From: Candidatus Saccharimonadota bacterium
GTDB lineage: Bacteria > Patescibacteriota > Saccharimonadia > Saccharimonadales > Saccharimonadaceae
NCBI GenBank assembly: GCA_905365145.1
Contig: CAJPIO010000002.1
Span: 62,001 to 126,000, forward strand
Direction: 5' to 3'
Length of the DNA: 64,000 bases
In this document: piece after piece, positions 9,209 to 17,980 of the stretch
How positions within the stretch are numbered: the stretch's first letter is position 1
Layout of the letters: each line of letters begins with the position of its first letter
The notes under the pieces: model-generated
Databases searched by the model: none
The model's input: only the letters and a program-made list of their open reading frames with translations
What the model was told of the DNA's origin: nothing
Made by a program: the position numbers and the translations under genes

Positions 9209-9607
9209 ATGAAACAAAACGGCTTCACAGTTATCGAACTTTTACTGGTGATAGTTTTACTTGGAGTTGGCAGCTGGCTATTTTTTAATGAAAAAGCAAC
9301 TATCGATGCCACTGCTCGCGACAATCAGCGTAAAGTCGCTATCAACGCGATGTATTACGGATTGGAAGAGTATTTCTACGCTAAAAACGGCTATTATCCG
9401 GCTTCGATTGACAGCAAAACGCTGCGCACCGTCGACCCTGCTCTTTTCACTGATCCGAAAGGCAAAAAACTTGGCAATAGCGGCAGCAGCTACGTCTACG
9501 AATCAACAGGTTGCAATAACGAAAATCGATGTACTGGCTACACGCTGCGCAGTTCAATGGAACGTGAAGATACTTACACCAAGACTAATCGCGATCACAA
9601 GAAATAA
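9209..9607 (+). CDS. Type IV pilin-like protein (prepilin N-terminus)
   Basis: The product begins MKQNGFTVIELLLVIVLLGV. This is a class III prepilin signal: a short leader ending in Gly, cleavage before Phe, Glu at mature position 5, then the hydrophobic alpha1-N helix. The mature part is about 128 residues and has one Cys pair (CNNENRC). It could be the major pilin or a minor pseudopilin, and size alone does not decide. An upstream in-frame ATG at 9176 would add 11 residues, but it lies before the -10 box, so 9209 is preferred. The prepilin peptidase is not in the window. Confidence 0.88.
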   Translation: MKQNGFTVIELLLVIVLLGVGSWLFFNEKATIDATARDNQRKVAINAMYYGLEEYFYAKNGYYPASIDSKTLRTVDPALFTDPKGKKLGNSGSSYVYESTGCNNENRCTGYTLRSSMEREDTYTKTNRDHKK

Positions 9608-9611
9608 TCAG

Positions 9612-10388
9612 CTAGTCATCATTCGTGACTGGGCGGCCATTCTTGAACGCCTCAACGGCATTATTAAGAACCGCTACTTGGTTTTTTGGATCAGCAACAT
9701 AGCTAAAGCGATAGGTTGTTTCGTCGCCCTCGGTACTTAACCGAATCGATCCGTAATTAAATAAAGTTTGTAGAATACCTTTTTGCGAATAGCTAGAGTC
9801 CTCGATATTCATCAGGCTAACTGTTTGTTCGCGTTTTGAAAACAAGCTTATTTGAATTTCTTGAATAACACTTTCGTTGGTCAAGAAAAAGCGATTTTGC
9901 ATATATACCCAAATCGCTATGTACAAACCGATACCGAATAAAATAATCACCATCAAGCAAATCAAAATAACCTGCGGATACATTGATTGCGCCAAGCCAA
10001 TCGGCTTAGCAATATCAGGGTAGCAAAACATGAAAACTGACACCAAAATAATTGCAAGAATCATCGCAAATGTCGGCCCCCAAATACCAATGCTGTGCCG
10101 CGGAATCATTTGAATGACATACTCATGCTCGCTGAGATTAAGCCACGGGTAGAGGCGGCATGATTCTTCGTGCTTGCGGCGGGTCTCTTCGGAAATATGA
10201 ACCGGAATCGGCTCGGTTGAGCGCGCTACATGCACGACCTGCTTGCCAGAGTCGGTGACTGATACTGGGTTGGTCTGCTGCACAGCCGATTCTACACCAG
10301 TAGCCTGCTCTTGCTGTTGTGAAGCTGTGTATAACGGACGTCCTTCAGCGTCGTAAGCGACTGGTCTACGGCTATCGTCATCGTCCAT
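9612..10388 (-). CDS. Membrane protein with bacterial PH domain (DUF304 type)
   Basis: A 258-residue protein. A polar Gln/Thr-rich N-terminus (about 1-95) is followed by two adjacent membrane segments (about 105-130 and 138-162) and then a bPH2-like C-terminal domain with the typical FFLTNESVIQEIQISLFSK and DSSYSQKGILQTLFNYG strands. Such proteins sit in the inner membrane and their function is mostly unknown. It has a strong GGAGG Shine-Dalgarno. It lies downstream of ruvB in the same direction with a 32-base gap, so it may be read with ruvB. Confidence 0.8.
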   Translation of the reverse strand: MDDDDSRRPVAYDAEGRPLYTASQQQEQATGVESAVQQTNPVSVTDSGKQVVHVARSTEPIPVHISEETRRKHEESCRLYPWLNLSEHEYVIQMIPRHSIGIWGPTFAMILAIILVSVFMFCYPDIAKPIGLAQSMYPQVILICLMVIILFGIGLYIAIWVYMQNRFFLTNESVIQEIQISLFSKREQTVSLMNIEDSSYSQKGILQTLFNYGSIRLSTEGDETTYRFSYVADPKNQVAVLNNAVEAFKNGRPVTNDD

Positions 10389-10420
10389 GATACCTCCTCG
10401 TTTATACTACTTGTAGTATA

Positions 10421-11431
10421 CTATAAATTCCCTGTATTGCCGAGATGCCGCTTCGCCTTAATCGTTACCCGGCGGCCGCGCGGCGTACGCTCGATGAAGC
10501 CGATTTGCAGTAGATACGGCTCGTAAAAATCCTCAATCGTCGTTGCTTCGTCGCCAGTCAGGGCAGCAATGGTCGTTAGCCCCACCGGGTTATCGCCGTA
10601 ATTTTCCAGGATTGATTGTAGTAAATTGCGGTCGGCTGGGTCCAATCCCAGCTCGTCTACTTCCAACATTTCTAGCGCACTCGTTGTCGTTTTCACATCA
10701 ATTATGCCATCACCATTGACGTCAGCGTAGTCACGTACGCGCTTGAGCAGACGGTTAGCGATGCGCGGCGTCAGGCGGGCCCGCGTTGATAACAGGTTCG
10801 CTGCTTCATGCCGAATCGATGACTCTAAAATAGCCGCACTCCGCGTCACAATTTTAGCGATATCCTCTGGTTCATAAAATTCCAAGCGATAAATATGCCC
10901 GAATCGATCGCGCAGCGGCGCTGCCAAGCTGCCCGTCCGCGTGGTCGCACCGATCACCGTAAACCGCGGCAAATCCAGCCGGATAGAGCGCGCCGCCGGC
11001 CCCTTGCCAATGACGATATCCAGCTTAAAATCCTCCATGGCCGAATATAAAATCTCCTCCACTGCCCGGCCTAGCCGATGAATCTCATCGATGAACAAAA
11101 TATCGCCGTCCGCCAGGTTGGTCAAAATCGACGCCAGATCACCCGCCTTTTCAATGGCCGGACCGCTGGTGATACGCAAATTTGTCCCCATCTCATTGGC
11201 GATCACCGTCGCCATGGTCGTTTTGCCAAGCCCCGGCGGGCCGTACAGCAGCACATGGTCCAGCGGCTCGCTGCGCTGTTTGGCAGCGGCAATCGCCAAT
11301 TTCAAATTCTTCTTCAATCGCTCCTGCCCAATGTATTCGCCAAAACTCTGCGGACGCAAACTCACCTCAATCCGCTGCTCCTCGGCGTCGTCGTCATGCG
11401 GGCTGGTATCGACTATTCGTTCAATTGCCAT
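10421..11431 (-). CDS. ruvB: Holliday junction branch-migration helicase RuvB
   Basis: AAA+ motor of the RuvAB complex. At 336 residues it is normal in length. It shows LRPQSFGEYIGQERLK near the start, Walker A GPPGLGKTT (about 66-74), Walker B ILFIDEIHRLGRAVEE, sensor region FTVIGATTRTGSLAAPLRDR and a C-terminal winged helix ending in GRRVTIKA. TATAAT at 11438-11443 lies 6 nt before the ATG without a Shine-Dalgarno, so it is probably leaderless and transcribed separately from ruvA. Confidence 0.97.
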   Translation of the reverse strand: MAIERIVDTSPHDDDAEEQRIEVSLRPQSFGEYIGQERLKKNLKLAIAAAKQRSEPLDHVLLYGPPGLGKTTMATVIANEMGTNLRITSGPAIEKAGDLASILTNLADGDILFIDEIHRLGRAVEEILYSAMEDFKLDIVIGKGPAARSIRLDLPRFTVIGATTRTGSLAAPLRDRFGHIYRLEFYEPEDIAKIVTRSAAILESSIRHEAANLLSTRARLTPRIANRLLKRVRDYADVNGDGIIDVKTTTSALEMLEVDELGLDPADRNLLQSILENYGDNPVGLTTIAALTGDEATTIEDFYEPYLLQIGFIERTPRGRRVTIKAKRHLGNTGNL

Positions 11432-11437
11432 GAACTA

Positions 11438-11443
11438 ATTATA
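11438..11443 (-). promoter_or_regulatory. -10 box of ruvB (leaderless)
   Basis: TATAAT with a 6-nt gap to the ruvB ATG. Confidence 0.55.
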
Positions 11444-11447
11444 CCAT

Positions 11448-12356
11448 TCAGAAAGATACACTATTACCAACAGGGGCAATTTTGCCAACATTCCCAGGAA
11501 TTGACAACCGATCAGCACAAGCAGTTGGCCAATTATTAAACACTTCTTGGCTAGGTTCGCCCAACTCCCCGCTAGTAATGAATTTTTTATTGTCTTCAAC
11601 TCGACTCAACATCCACTTAATCACTTCCTCCGCAACACCACATGCCCTCATGTCATTTTCCAGATAATCCTGATAATTAGACAAGAACAGAGACTCTAAT
11701 TCTTGAAACTCCTGCCATGACATATTACTACATCCTTCGATCCTAAATCTCGTAGCGTAATTCAAAAAGTCCTGATTGTTCGCTCCCCAGATATAGCCAA
11801 GATCAGCATGATGCAACAATTTAGCCTCAATACTATCACGACAGACCCTCTCTTTTGGACCAATGATCGTCCCGAGAATTGCCCTTTTCATGAACTCATA
11901 CTCAGCTGAATTAGGTTCATATTGCTCGCCAAGGAATGAGACAGCATAATGTTCTTTAGTGGAATATCCATACGGAGGTGGACCAACTGCAAGTCCAGCA
12001 TCATGTGCTGCCGCTGCCACCAGTAACAGGTCTTTCTGATCCGAACTCATCTTGTCCTCTGGAATCACATCTGTCAGTAAGCGCGTCGAATGCATCACGT
12101 CTACACCGTGTGCTGGCTGGTGATATGGATAATTTGGATAGGTAGCTAGTAGACTAGCTGACAACTCGGCAAGAGACTCTGCCTGTTCTTTGCTATGAAA
12201 TAGCTTTGCAAGGTTCTCCTCTGAGGTATATCGGTCCAGTACCTTTGCTGATACTGTTGATTCTGCATCGGTCACTGTTGGGTCGCCCTGGCTAGCACAG
12301 TTTCGACGTTTCCATAACTGGTTGTCGAGATTTTTTTCGGTAGTAGCTCTATTCAC
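11448..12356 (-). CDS. HD-domain phosphohydrolase (PDEase-like), inserted between ruvA and ruvB
   Basis: A 302-residue soluble protein. Putative metal ligands are in PYHQPAHGVDVM (about 97-108), the HD dyad AAAAHDAGL (about 133-141) and a later His-Asp pair in LLHHADLGYIWG (about 200). The order resembles HD/cyclic-nucleotide phosphodiesterase folds. The substrate cannot be read from the sequence. The start is a GTG, with TATAAT (12365-12370) ending 8 nt upstream. It interrupts what would otherwise be a ruvA-ruvB neighbourhood. Confidence 0.7.
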   Translation of the reverse strand: MNRATTEKNLDNQLWKRRNCASQGDPTVTDAESTVSAKVLDRYTSEENLAKLFHSKEQAESLAELSASLLATYPNYPYHQPAHGVDVMHSTRLLTDVIPEDKMSSDQKDLLLVAAAAHDAGLAVGPPPYGYSTKEHYAVSFLGEQYEPNSAEYEFMKRAILGTIIGPKERVCRDSIEAKLLHHADLGYIWGANNQDFLNYATRFRIEGCSNMSWQEFQELESLFLSNYQDYLENDMRACGVAEEVIKWMLSRVEDNKKFITSGELGEPSQEVFNNWPTACADRLSIPGNVGKIAPVGNSVSF

Positions 12357-12452
12357 AAACCTATATTATATATCATTTGTACTATTTAGTCAATAGTACG
12401 GCGTCATGGCCTCTGTAGCCGAGTCGGTCTTACCGGGTATATGCTAAACTTA

Positions 12453-13031
12453 TCATTTCTTCAACGCCTCGGTCACCCGTTGCGCCGTCGGTAAGTTGAC
12501 GTCAACATTTTCCAGCGCTTTGGTAGCGTCCGCTAAGGTGTAGCCCAGCGCCATCAGCGCTTCCAATGCTTCGTCTGACGTGTTCAGTTCGGTTTGGATG
12601 GGCTCGTTTGCCCGGCCATAATGCGTCGGCAAGCCGACCTTGTCGCTGAGATCAACCACTACACGCTCGGCAGTTTTTTTGCCAACACCGGCAGCTTTTT
12701 GCACAAAAGCGGCATCACTGTTGGCGATGGCATTGCGCACTTGTTCCGCATCGCCTAGGCTGAGGATGGCTAGCGCCGCCTTCGGACCGACGCCCTGCAC
12801 GGTGATCAGCATTTCAAACAGCTTTTTTGCCGCCAAACTAGAAAAACCAAATAGTTCTTCCGCCTGCTCGCGCACATGGTGGTAGGTATAAAACTTGACG
12901 TCTTGATTCAGTACCGCCGCCTCAAAATCGCCAGCTGCCACACTGACTTCGTAGCCAACGCCGTGAACGTCAACCACGACGCTGCCAGCGCCAAACTTTT
13001 CAGCGATCACACCAGAAAGATGAGCTATCAT
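12453..13031 (-). CDS. ruvA: Holliday junction-binding protein RuvA
   Basis: Tetrameric junction-recognition subunit of RuvAB. It has 192 residues in three domains: an N-terminal OB fold (MIAHLSGVIAEKFGAGSVVV), a tandem helix-hairpin-helix region with ITVQGVGPKAALAIL and AAGVGKKTAERVVVDL, and a C-terminal RuvB-binding helical bundle (EALEALMALGYTLADATKAL). It starts 6 bases after the PBP gene and is probably cotranscribed with it. Confidence 0.96.
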   Translation of the reverse strand: MIAHLSGVIAEKFGAGSVVVDVHGVGYEVSVAAGDFEAAVLNQDVKFYTYHHVREQAEELFGFSSLAAKKLFEMLITVQGVGPKAALAILSLGDAEQVRNAIANSDAAFVQKAAGVGKKTAERVVVDLSDKVGLPTHYGRANEPIQTELNTSDEALEALMALGYTLADATKALENVDVNLPTAQRVTEALKK

Positions 13032-13037
13032 AATCAG

Positions 13038-15560
13038 CTATGGCGACGTAGTGTTACCGCCAGGATTATTACTATTATTGCCGCCATTATTGCTACCGCC
13101 AGAATCGCCTGAGCTGCCGCCACTATTATCGTTTCCGCCAGCAGCCGCACAATTGCTAGTATCTTTACTGTAGTTCACGCCGTCGATTTTACTTTTATCG
13201 ACCATAACCACTGAGCCTGTCTTGAGATCACAGGCTGCAACTTTAGCATTTGTGCTTTTACAGTTAGCAGTGTCTTTCGAGTATTTTGTCGAGTTAAAGC
13301 TAGCTTCGTCGATAGTTTCAACCTTGCCGGTAGAGAGGTTGCAAACGGTAATCGTCGGCGCCTTACAATTAGCAGTATCTTTTGAATATTTCGTCGAGTC
13401 AAACTTATCCTCATCGATAGTTTCAACCTTGCCGGTAGAGAGGTTGCAAACAGACACTTTAGTTGGCTCGGAATTACACGATTCAGTCGGCAGAGCGCCG
13501 CTCATAAAGTATTCATTATAAGTATTAGCGCCAGCTTTCGCCGCCAAGCCGCCCTTGTCCTTACAGACAGCGCGCTGAACGATACCGCTCGGCAGAGTGA
13601 ATTTAACATCTGGCTTGCCTGACAATAGCGACGTCATCGTACTCTTCCAAATCGGCCCAGCCATGTCGCTACCACCGCTAATCATAGCAGAGTTATCATT
13701 ATTGCCAACCCAAACACCAACAACGTATTGCGGATTATAGCCAATTGTCCAAGCATCGCGGTTGTCGTTGGTGGTACCAGTTTTAACAGCAACAGTATGA
13801 TTACCGTTAACCGTAATTGACGAGCCAAAGATGCGTGCGCGAGTTGTTCTGTCGCTAAGAATATCTGAGATTAGGTAAGCCCCCTGAGCGCTAATAACTT
13901 GCTTAGACTTGCCCTCGTGTTTGTAGATTGTTTTAGCGTATTTATCGTCAATCTGAGTAATTTTAGTAATATCATATTGCTTGCCGCCATTAGCGAAAGC
14001 AGTATAAGCATGCACCATATCCTGCAAAGATGCCTCGGCTGAACCAAGCGCCAACGATAAGCCGTGATCGCCCTTCTTAATAGAGGAAATGCCCATACTG
14101 TTAGCAGCTGTTACTGAACGAGAAATGCCGTATTTTTGCATAACTTCAACACTCGGGATATTCAATGACCAGTTGAGAGCTTGGCGCACCGTAGCACTAC
14201 CGCCGCGGCTAGCTTCATTTTTATCAGCATCGCGCGGCACATAGCCGCCGCCGAAATCCTTAACTTTATCTTGCAAAATAGTCGCTGGCGTAATCACGCC
14301 GTCTGCCAATGCTGCTGCGTAATAAATCGGTTTGAAGCTAGAACCTGGCTGGCGCCTAGTCGTCACCATGTTAACCTTGCCCCATTTTTCATTATTATAA
14401 TCAGCACTACCAACCAAAGCTCGAACTTCACCAGTCGTTGGATCAACGACAACTCCGCTGGCATTAGAGCCGCCCATTCGGTTAATATGCCTCATTTGCT
14501 TGTTAATGTTGTCTTTGAGGGTATTCTGCATATCGATATCTAGCGTCGTTGTGACTTGATAACCAGAACGCATAACTTTTTCGTAGCCATCTTTTTCGTA
14601 GCCGCCTTTTTTAGAGCTATATTTATCGCTGAGCTCAGCCACCACCATTTCAGCAAAATGCGGCGCCACGCTATCATTCTGCGTTGACGGCGGTGCATAG
14701 GCCAATTGCTGGGCTAAAGCCTCTGTTTTTTGCGCTTCGGTGACGTAGCCCTCTTTTACCATTCGACTGAGTACCGTTTTTTGCCGTTCTTTAGCATATT
14801 CAGCACTGCCGCTAATCGGTGAATAGCTGCTCGGTGCCGGCAATACGCCAACCAGCATAGCGCTTTCTGCCAAAGTTAGTTCTTTCGGTGTTTTATTGAA
14901 ATAAGTCTTAGCCGCATCCTCTATACCAAAAGCGTTTTCACCAAAATAGACCGAATTGAGATACATGTCAAGAATCTCGTCTTTAGAATAGTTTTGCTCG
15001 ACAGCAATCGACATGAAGAACTCTTGATATTTACGCATCAAACTATGCTCGTCGCTTAGCAAGGTATTCTTAACTAATTGCTGAGTGATGGTCGAGCCAC
15101 CGCCATGCCGCGTCACTGCCGCCCTAGCGATACTAAAAAGATTAAATCCGCCATGTTTATAAAAATCTTTATCTTCGCTCGCCAGCAAAGCATTCTTCAT
15201 ATGATCAGATATCTGGTCGAGTTTCACGATATTGCGTTTCTCAGCCCGACCAATACTATAAAAAGTCTTACCATTTCTGTCTTTTAGAACGATTCCGGTA
15301 TTATTACGGTTCATCAAACGTTCAACGTCGCGGATATCATTAGCCAGCATGATGTATGTTACTACTGGTATGATAATCATAATTGCTAGAATAGGACCGC
15401 CAACAACGGCAACCTTCTGCTTGCGCGACAATCCTTGCCACCAAGCGACCAGTTTACCGAACTTACCCGTCGGCTGGCGATGAACCTTACGAACTGGAGA
15501 TTTCTTACGACCTATGTTAGCGTAGCGCGATAAACGTGGCGGTTGCTTTTGTATCTGCAT
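13038..15560 (-). CDS. Class A penicillin-binding protein (GT51 + transpeptidase) with C-terminal repeats
   Basis: Bifunctional peptidoglycan synthase anchored in the membrane. It has a basic N-terminus and one membrane segment (about 55-75). The GT51 domain has ALLASEDKDFYKHGG, GGSTITQQLVKN and ILDMYLNSVYFG. The transpeptidase domain has the SxxK motif in PGSSFKP, SLN (WSLNIPS) and KTGTT. After residue 715 come three Cys-containing units of about 35 residues (CNLSTGKVETIDE twice, CDLKTGSVVMVDK once) and a Gly/Asn/Ser-rich tail. The ATG at 15560 lies 8 nt after a TATAAT (15569-15574); a GTG at 15563 is the alternative start. Confidence 0.93.
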   Translation of the reverse strand: MQIQKQPPRLSRYANIGRKKSPVRKVHRQPTGKFGKLVAWWQGLSRKQKVAVVGGPILAIMIIIPVVTYIMLANDIRDVERLMNRNNTGIVLKDRNGKTFYSIGRAEKRNIVKLDQISDHMKNALLASEDKDFYKHGGFNLFSIARAAVTRHGGGSTITQQLVKNTLLSDEHSLMRKYQEFFMSIAVEQNYSKDEILDMYLNSVYFGENAFGIEDAAKTYFNKTPKELTLAESAMLVGVLPAPSSYSPISGSAEYAKERQKTVLSRMVKEGYVTEAQKTEALAQQLAYAPPSTQNDSVAPHFAEMVVAELSDKYSSKKGGYEKDGYEKVMRSGYQVTTTLDIDMQNTLKDNINKQMRHINRMGGSNASGVVVDPTTGEVRALVGSADYNNEKWGKVNMVTTRRQPGSSFKPIYYAAALADGVITPATILQDKVKDFGGGYVPRDADKNEASRGGSATVRQALNWSLNIPSVEVMQKYGISRSVTAANSMGISSIKKGDHGLSLALGSAEASLQDMVHAYTAFANGGKQYDITKITQIDDKYAKTIYKHEGKSKQVISAQGAYLISDILSDRTTRARIFGSSITVNGNHTVAVKTGTTNDNRDAWTIGYNPQYVVGVWVGNNDNSAMISGGSDMAGPIWKSTMTSLLSGKPDVKFTLPSGIVQRAVCKDKGGLAAKAGANTYNEYFMSGALPTESCNSEPTKVSVCNLSTGKVETIDEDKFDSTKYSKDTANCKAPTITVCNLSTGKVETIDEASFNSTKYSKDTANCKSTNAKVAACDLKTGSVVMVDKSKIDGVNYSKDTSNCAAAGGNDNSGGSSGDSGGSNNGGNNSNNPGGNTTSP
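13155..13460 (-). repeat. Tandem repeats encoding three about 35-residue units in the PBP C-terminus
   Basis: Two units are almost identical in DNA, offset by 105 bases: the stretch from about 13309 matches the one from about 13414 over more than 30 bases. A third unit toward the gene end is diverged. Each unit has a Cys, the pattern TGxVxxxD and a final YSKDTxNC. Recent in-frame duplication is inferred. Confidence 0.8.
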
Positions 15561-15579
15561 CACCTACCATTATATCACC

Positions 15580-16059
15580 TTACGCTTCAATACGGCTCAT
15601 AAACGCATGCGTTAAAGCTGCCGCCAATGCGTCAGCGCAATCATCAGGCTTCGGCACCTCTTGCAACCCTAGCTGAATACGCACCATTTCTTGAATTTGC
15701 GGCTTTTTAGCGGCACCATAACCAGTGATTGATTTTTTGATTTCATTCGGCGTGTATTCGTGAATTGGCAATTTCGCTTGGCGACCTGTCAATATTGCTA
15801 CGCCGCGCGCCTCGGCGACACTGATTGCTGTCGTAATATTCTTGGTAAAAAACAGTTTCTCAACCGACATAACATCCGGCTGCGTTTCTTTAATAATATC
15901 GGTTAAACCCGAGTAGATCTCTTCAAGACGATCTGGTAATGGCGTGTGTGCTGGCGTAGTGATCACTCCAGCCGTAACCAGCCTCGTTCTACCACCGTTG
16001 ACATCAATTACGCCAAATCCGAGAATACCTGTACCAGGATCAATTCCGATGATTCGCAT
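15580..16059 (-). CDS. ruvC: Holliday junction resolvase RuvC
   Basis: Endonuclease that cuts four-way junctions. From the ATG at 16059 the product starts MRIIGIDPGTGILGFGVI, which carries the first catalytic Asp in the family position. VMSVEKLFFTKN provides the Glu, and PDDCADALAAALTHA near the C-terminus the last Asp residues. A GTG at 16074 that overlaps the upstream stop (GTGA) is an alternative start adding five residues. It sits between the PBP gene and a Cys-repeat surface protein in one direction. Confidence 0.95.
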   Translation of the reverse strand: MRIIGIDPGTGILGFGVIDVNGGRTRLVTAGVITTPAHTPLPDRLEEIYSGLTDIIKETQPDVMSVEKLFFTKNITTAISVAEARGVAILTGRQAKLPIHEYTPNEIKKSITGYGAAKKPQIQEMVRIQLGLQEVPKPDDCADALAAALTHAFMSRIEA

Positions 16060-16070
16060 GCTGGTATAGA

Positions 16071-17912
16071 TCACTTCCTGCCAAATCGAATAGCTTTTCT
16101 TAAGCCGCGCTTAATTTCAGTGCGCCATTCCCAGACACCATAACTAACACCCGCCAAGGCTAGTCCGCCAATCGTCCACCACACCGCTGGATTAGTTTGC
16201 TGAACTGTTACTGGCTGCACTGGATAAGCCGCTAATGTATTACTAGCTTTCTTGATTTTGCGGCAGCGGCCAGTTGAAGGATTGCGTTCCCAGCCTGCTT
16301 TGCACGGTTTGGGTAGATCATCAACAGAAGCAATCTTCTTGCAACGGCCAGTTTCTGGGTTACGGAATTGGCCCTCTTTACACGGTTTCAGAACCGCTGC
16401 AGCCGCCTTGGCAATTGAGCGACAACGCCCGGTCTCCTCGCTGCGATATTGACCTTCTTTGCAAGGTTTCAAGGCAACGGTTTTTTTCTTGTTCTGAACA
16501 ATATTGCGGCAGCGGCCAGTCTCTTCACTGCGATATTGGTCATCGCGGCATGGTTTCAATATTTTTATTTTTGGTTTAGCCGACAACGCTTTCAGGCTAC
16601 CCTTACCATAATTAAGTTTAGGCGTAAAATCATTACCCTCGCTACCTGGACTCGGCGTCGCCCAGCGCCAAGTCGCAGTTTTAGTATCATACGCCCAAGA
16701 TCGCCCTTTGTTACTAACACTATCGGCTTTCTCATACGGTATCACGCCGTTCTTATAGGTAGTTAACCCGTTGGCATCTTGCAGCCACACTGTTCCAGAC
16801 GCCTTGTCAAGATGCAGCGTCTTCCCCGATATAAGAAAGATTTTACCCGGCAGAACCGTGCCCGATAACTTCGAAAGATTATTAGTAGAATCTGACACCG
16901 CTTGGTTGCCGCTACGCAAGCGGTAGAGTGATAAGTCTATTGGGCTTTGACTAACATTTTTAACCTTAACATAGCTATGACAAGCAAGGTTCGGGTCAGC
17001 CGTAGCACAATCTGCTGGATTCGGTAAAATTTCTAGAATCTGTAAAGTTGGCGTCGGCGGCAAACGGTACAAATCACTTGATGTCATATTGCCAGTCGCT
17101 CGTTTACGAAAATCAGTTTTAAAGACGCCAGTTCGATAAGATATGCTCCAGCCTTTACGCTCCCAGATATCATTTTGATATTTGCCGAGATCGGTATTGT
17201 TAATTCGAACCGCCTCAACCAGCTGTCCAGCTTGATAAACATTTATCTCTTTATCGTACAAAGCATCGCTATTCGGAACTGGACAGCCCACTAAAGGCAA
17301 TGCGTCATCCGCATGCGACAAGTTCGGGTTGTACAGCGTTAAATAACTCTTCGGCCGCAGATAATCTCGCAATTTAGCATTACAAACAAAATCAGCTTCC
17401 GCTGTTGCGTAACGTAGTTCTAGCGACATCTGTCCTAGATCGAAAAATTCATCACTAGTATTATAAAGTTCTATCGCCGCATAGCCGTATTTTGGATCAG
17501 TTTTAAACGCCGAGACTACAACATCATTTTTTGCTAACAACGGTGACGGTAATGTTGTTATTTTATATACAGTTTCGTTGGCACTAGTAGGGTTTGATGG
17601 AACCGACGGCGGGATTTCAGCAGGCTTGGCAGTGGTTTTGTTTTCAGCAGTCTGCAGCGGGAGTGTCTTCCCATCGTTCGCAGCTGGCAATGAATTAGAA
17701 TTTTCTTTATTAATTAGCGGCTCGTTAGACTTACCGAGTTTTTCCTCTTGTTTAGCGGTTGGTAAATTCTCGCTATTGTTTTCGCTCGCAACGCTTAGCG
17801 TGTTATCCGGCGAAACAGCCGCCGTCGATACAGCATCTGCCGCTGCCAACCCCGAAAATACTGGCTGAAGAGTTATAGTTGCTATCAAAATGACGAGTTT
17901 TAGACATCGCAT
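16071..17912 (-). CDS. Secreted/anchored surface protein: two lamin-tail-like domains, four Cys repeats, C-terminal membrane helix
   Basis: A signal peptide (MRCLKLVILIATITLQP) is followed by a Ser/Asn/Lys-rich linker and a beta-rich domain with YAAIELYNTSDEFFDLG. A second beta-rich domain has HSYVKVKNVSQSPIDLS and LPGKIFLISG; both look like lamin-tail folds. Four repeats of the form PC-x5-R-x3-TGRC-[RK] follow, then a membrane helix and a basic tail (WWTIGGLALAGVSYGVWEW). The ATG at 17912 has AGGAGG 5 bases upstream. A TTG at 17927 is unlikely because it would overlap the Shine-Dalgarno. Export and anchoring are inferred; the function is unknown. Confidence 0.75.
   Translation of the reverse strand: MRCLKLVILIATITLQPVFSGLAAADAVSTAAVSPDNTLSVASENNSENLPTAKQEEKLGKSNEPLINKENSNSLPAANDGKTLPLQTAENKTTAKPAEIPPSVPSNPTSANETVYKITTLPSPLLAKNDVVVSAFKTDPKYGYAAIELYNTSDEFFDLGQMSLELRYATAEADFVCNAKLRDYLRPKSYLTLYNPNLSHADDALPLVGCPVPNSDALYDKEINVYQAGQLVEAVRINNTDLGKYQNDIWERKGWSISYRTGVFKTDFRKRATGNMTSSDLYRLPPTPTLQILEILPNPADCATADPNLACHSYVKVKNVSQSPIDLSLYRLRSGNQAVSDSTNNLSKLSGTVLPGKIFLISGKTLHLDKASGTVWLQDANGLTTYKNGVIPYEKADSVSNKGRSWAYDTKTATWRWATPSPGSEGNDFTPKLNYGKGSLKALSAKPKIKILKPCRDDQYRSEETGRCRNIVQNKKKTVALKPCKEGQYRSEETGRCRSIAKAAAAVLKPCKEGQFRNPETGRCKKIASVDDLPKPCKAGWERNPSTGRCRKIKKASNTLAAYPVQPVTVQQTNPAVWWTIGGLALAGVSYGVWEWRTEIKRGLRKAIRFGRK
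16245..16560 (-). repeat. Four Cys-paired repeats in the surface protein
   Basis: The units PCRDDQYRSEETGRCR, PCKEGQYRSEETGRCR, PCKEGQFRNPETGRCK and PCKAGWERNPSTGRCR are separated by short variable linkers of about 8-14 residues. Each unit could close one disulfide loop outside the cell. Confidence 0.85.
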
Positions 17913-17980
17913 CAGGCCTCCTAGCAATTATAAATACCATGTATACTTATAATCTACATGAAGGCAAGCTTAAAAGTCAA

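Noticed and set aside
16245..16560. CRISPR-like periodicity on the DNA level
   Set aside because: The periodic units are in-frame protein repeats with diverged codons, not identical repeats with unique spacers.
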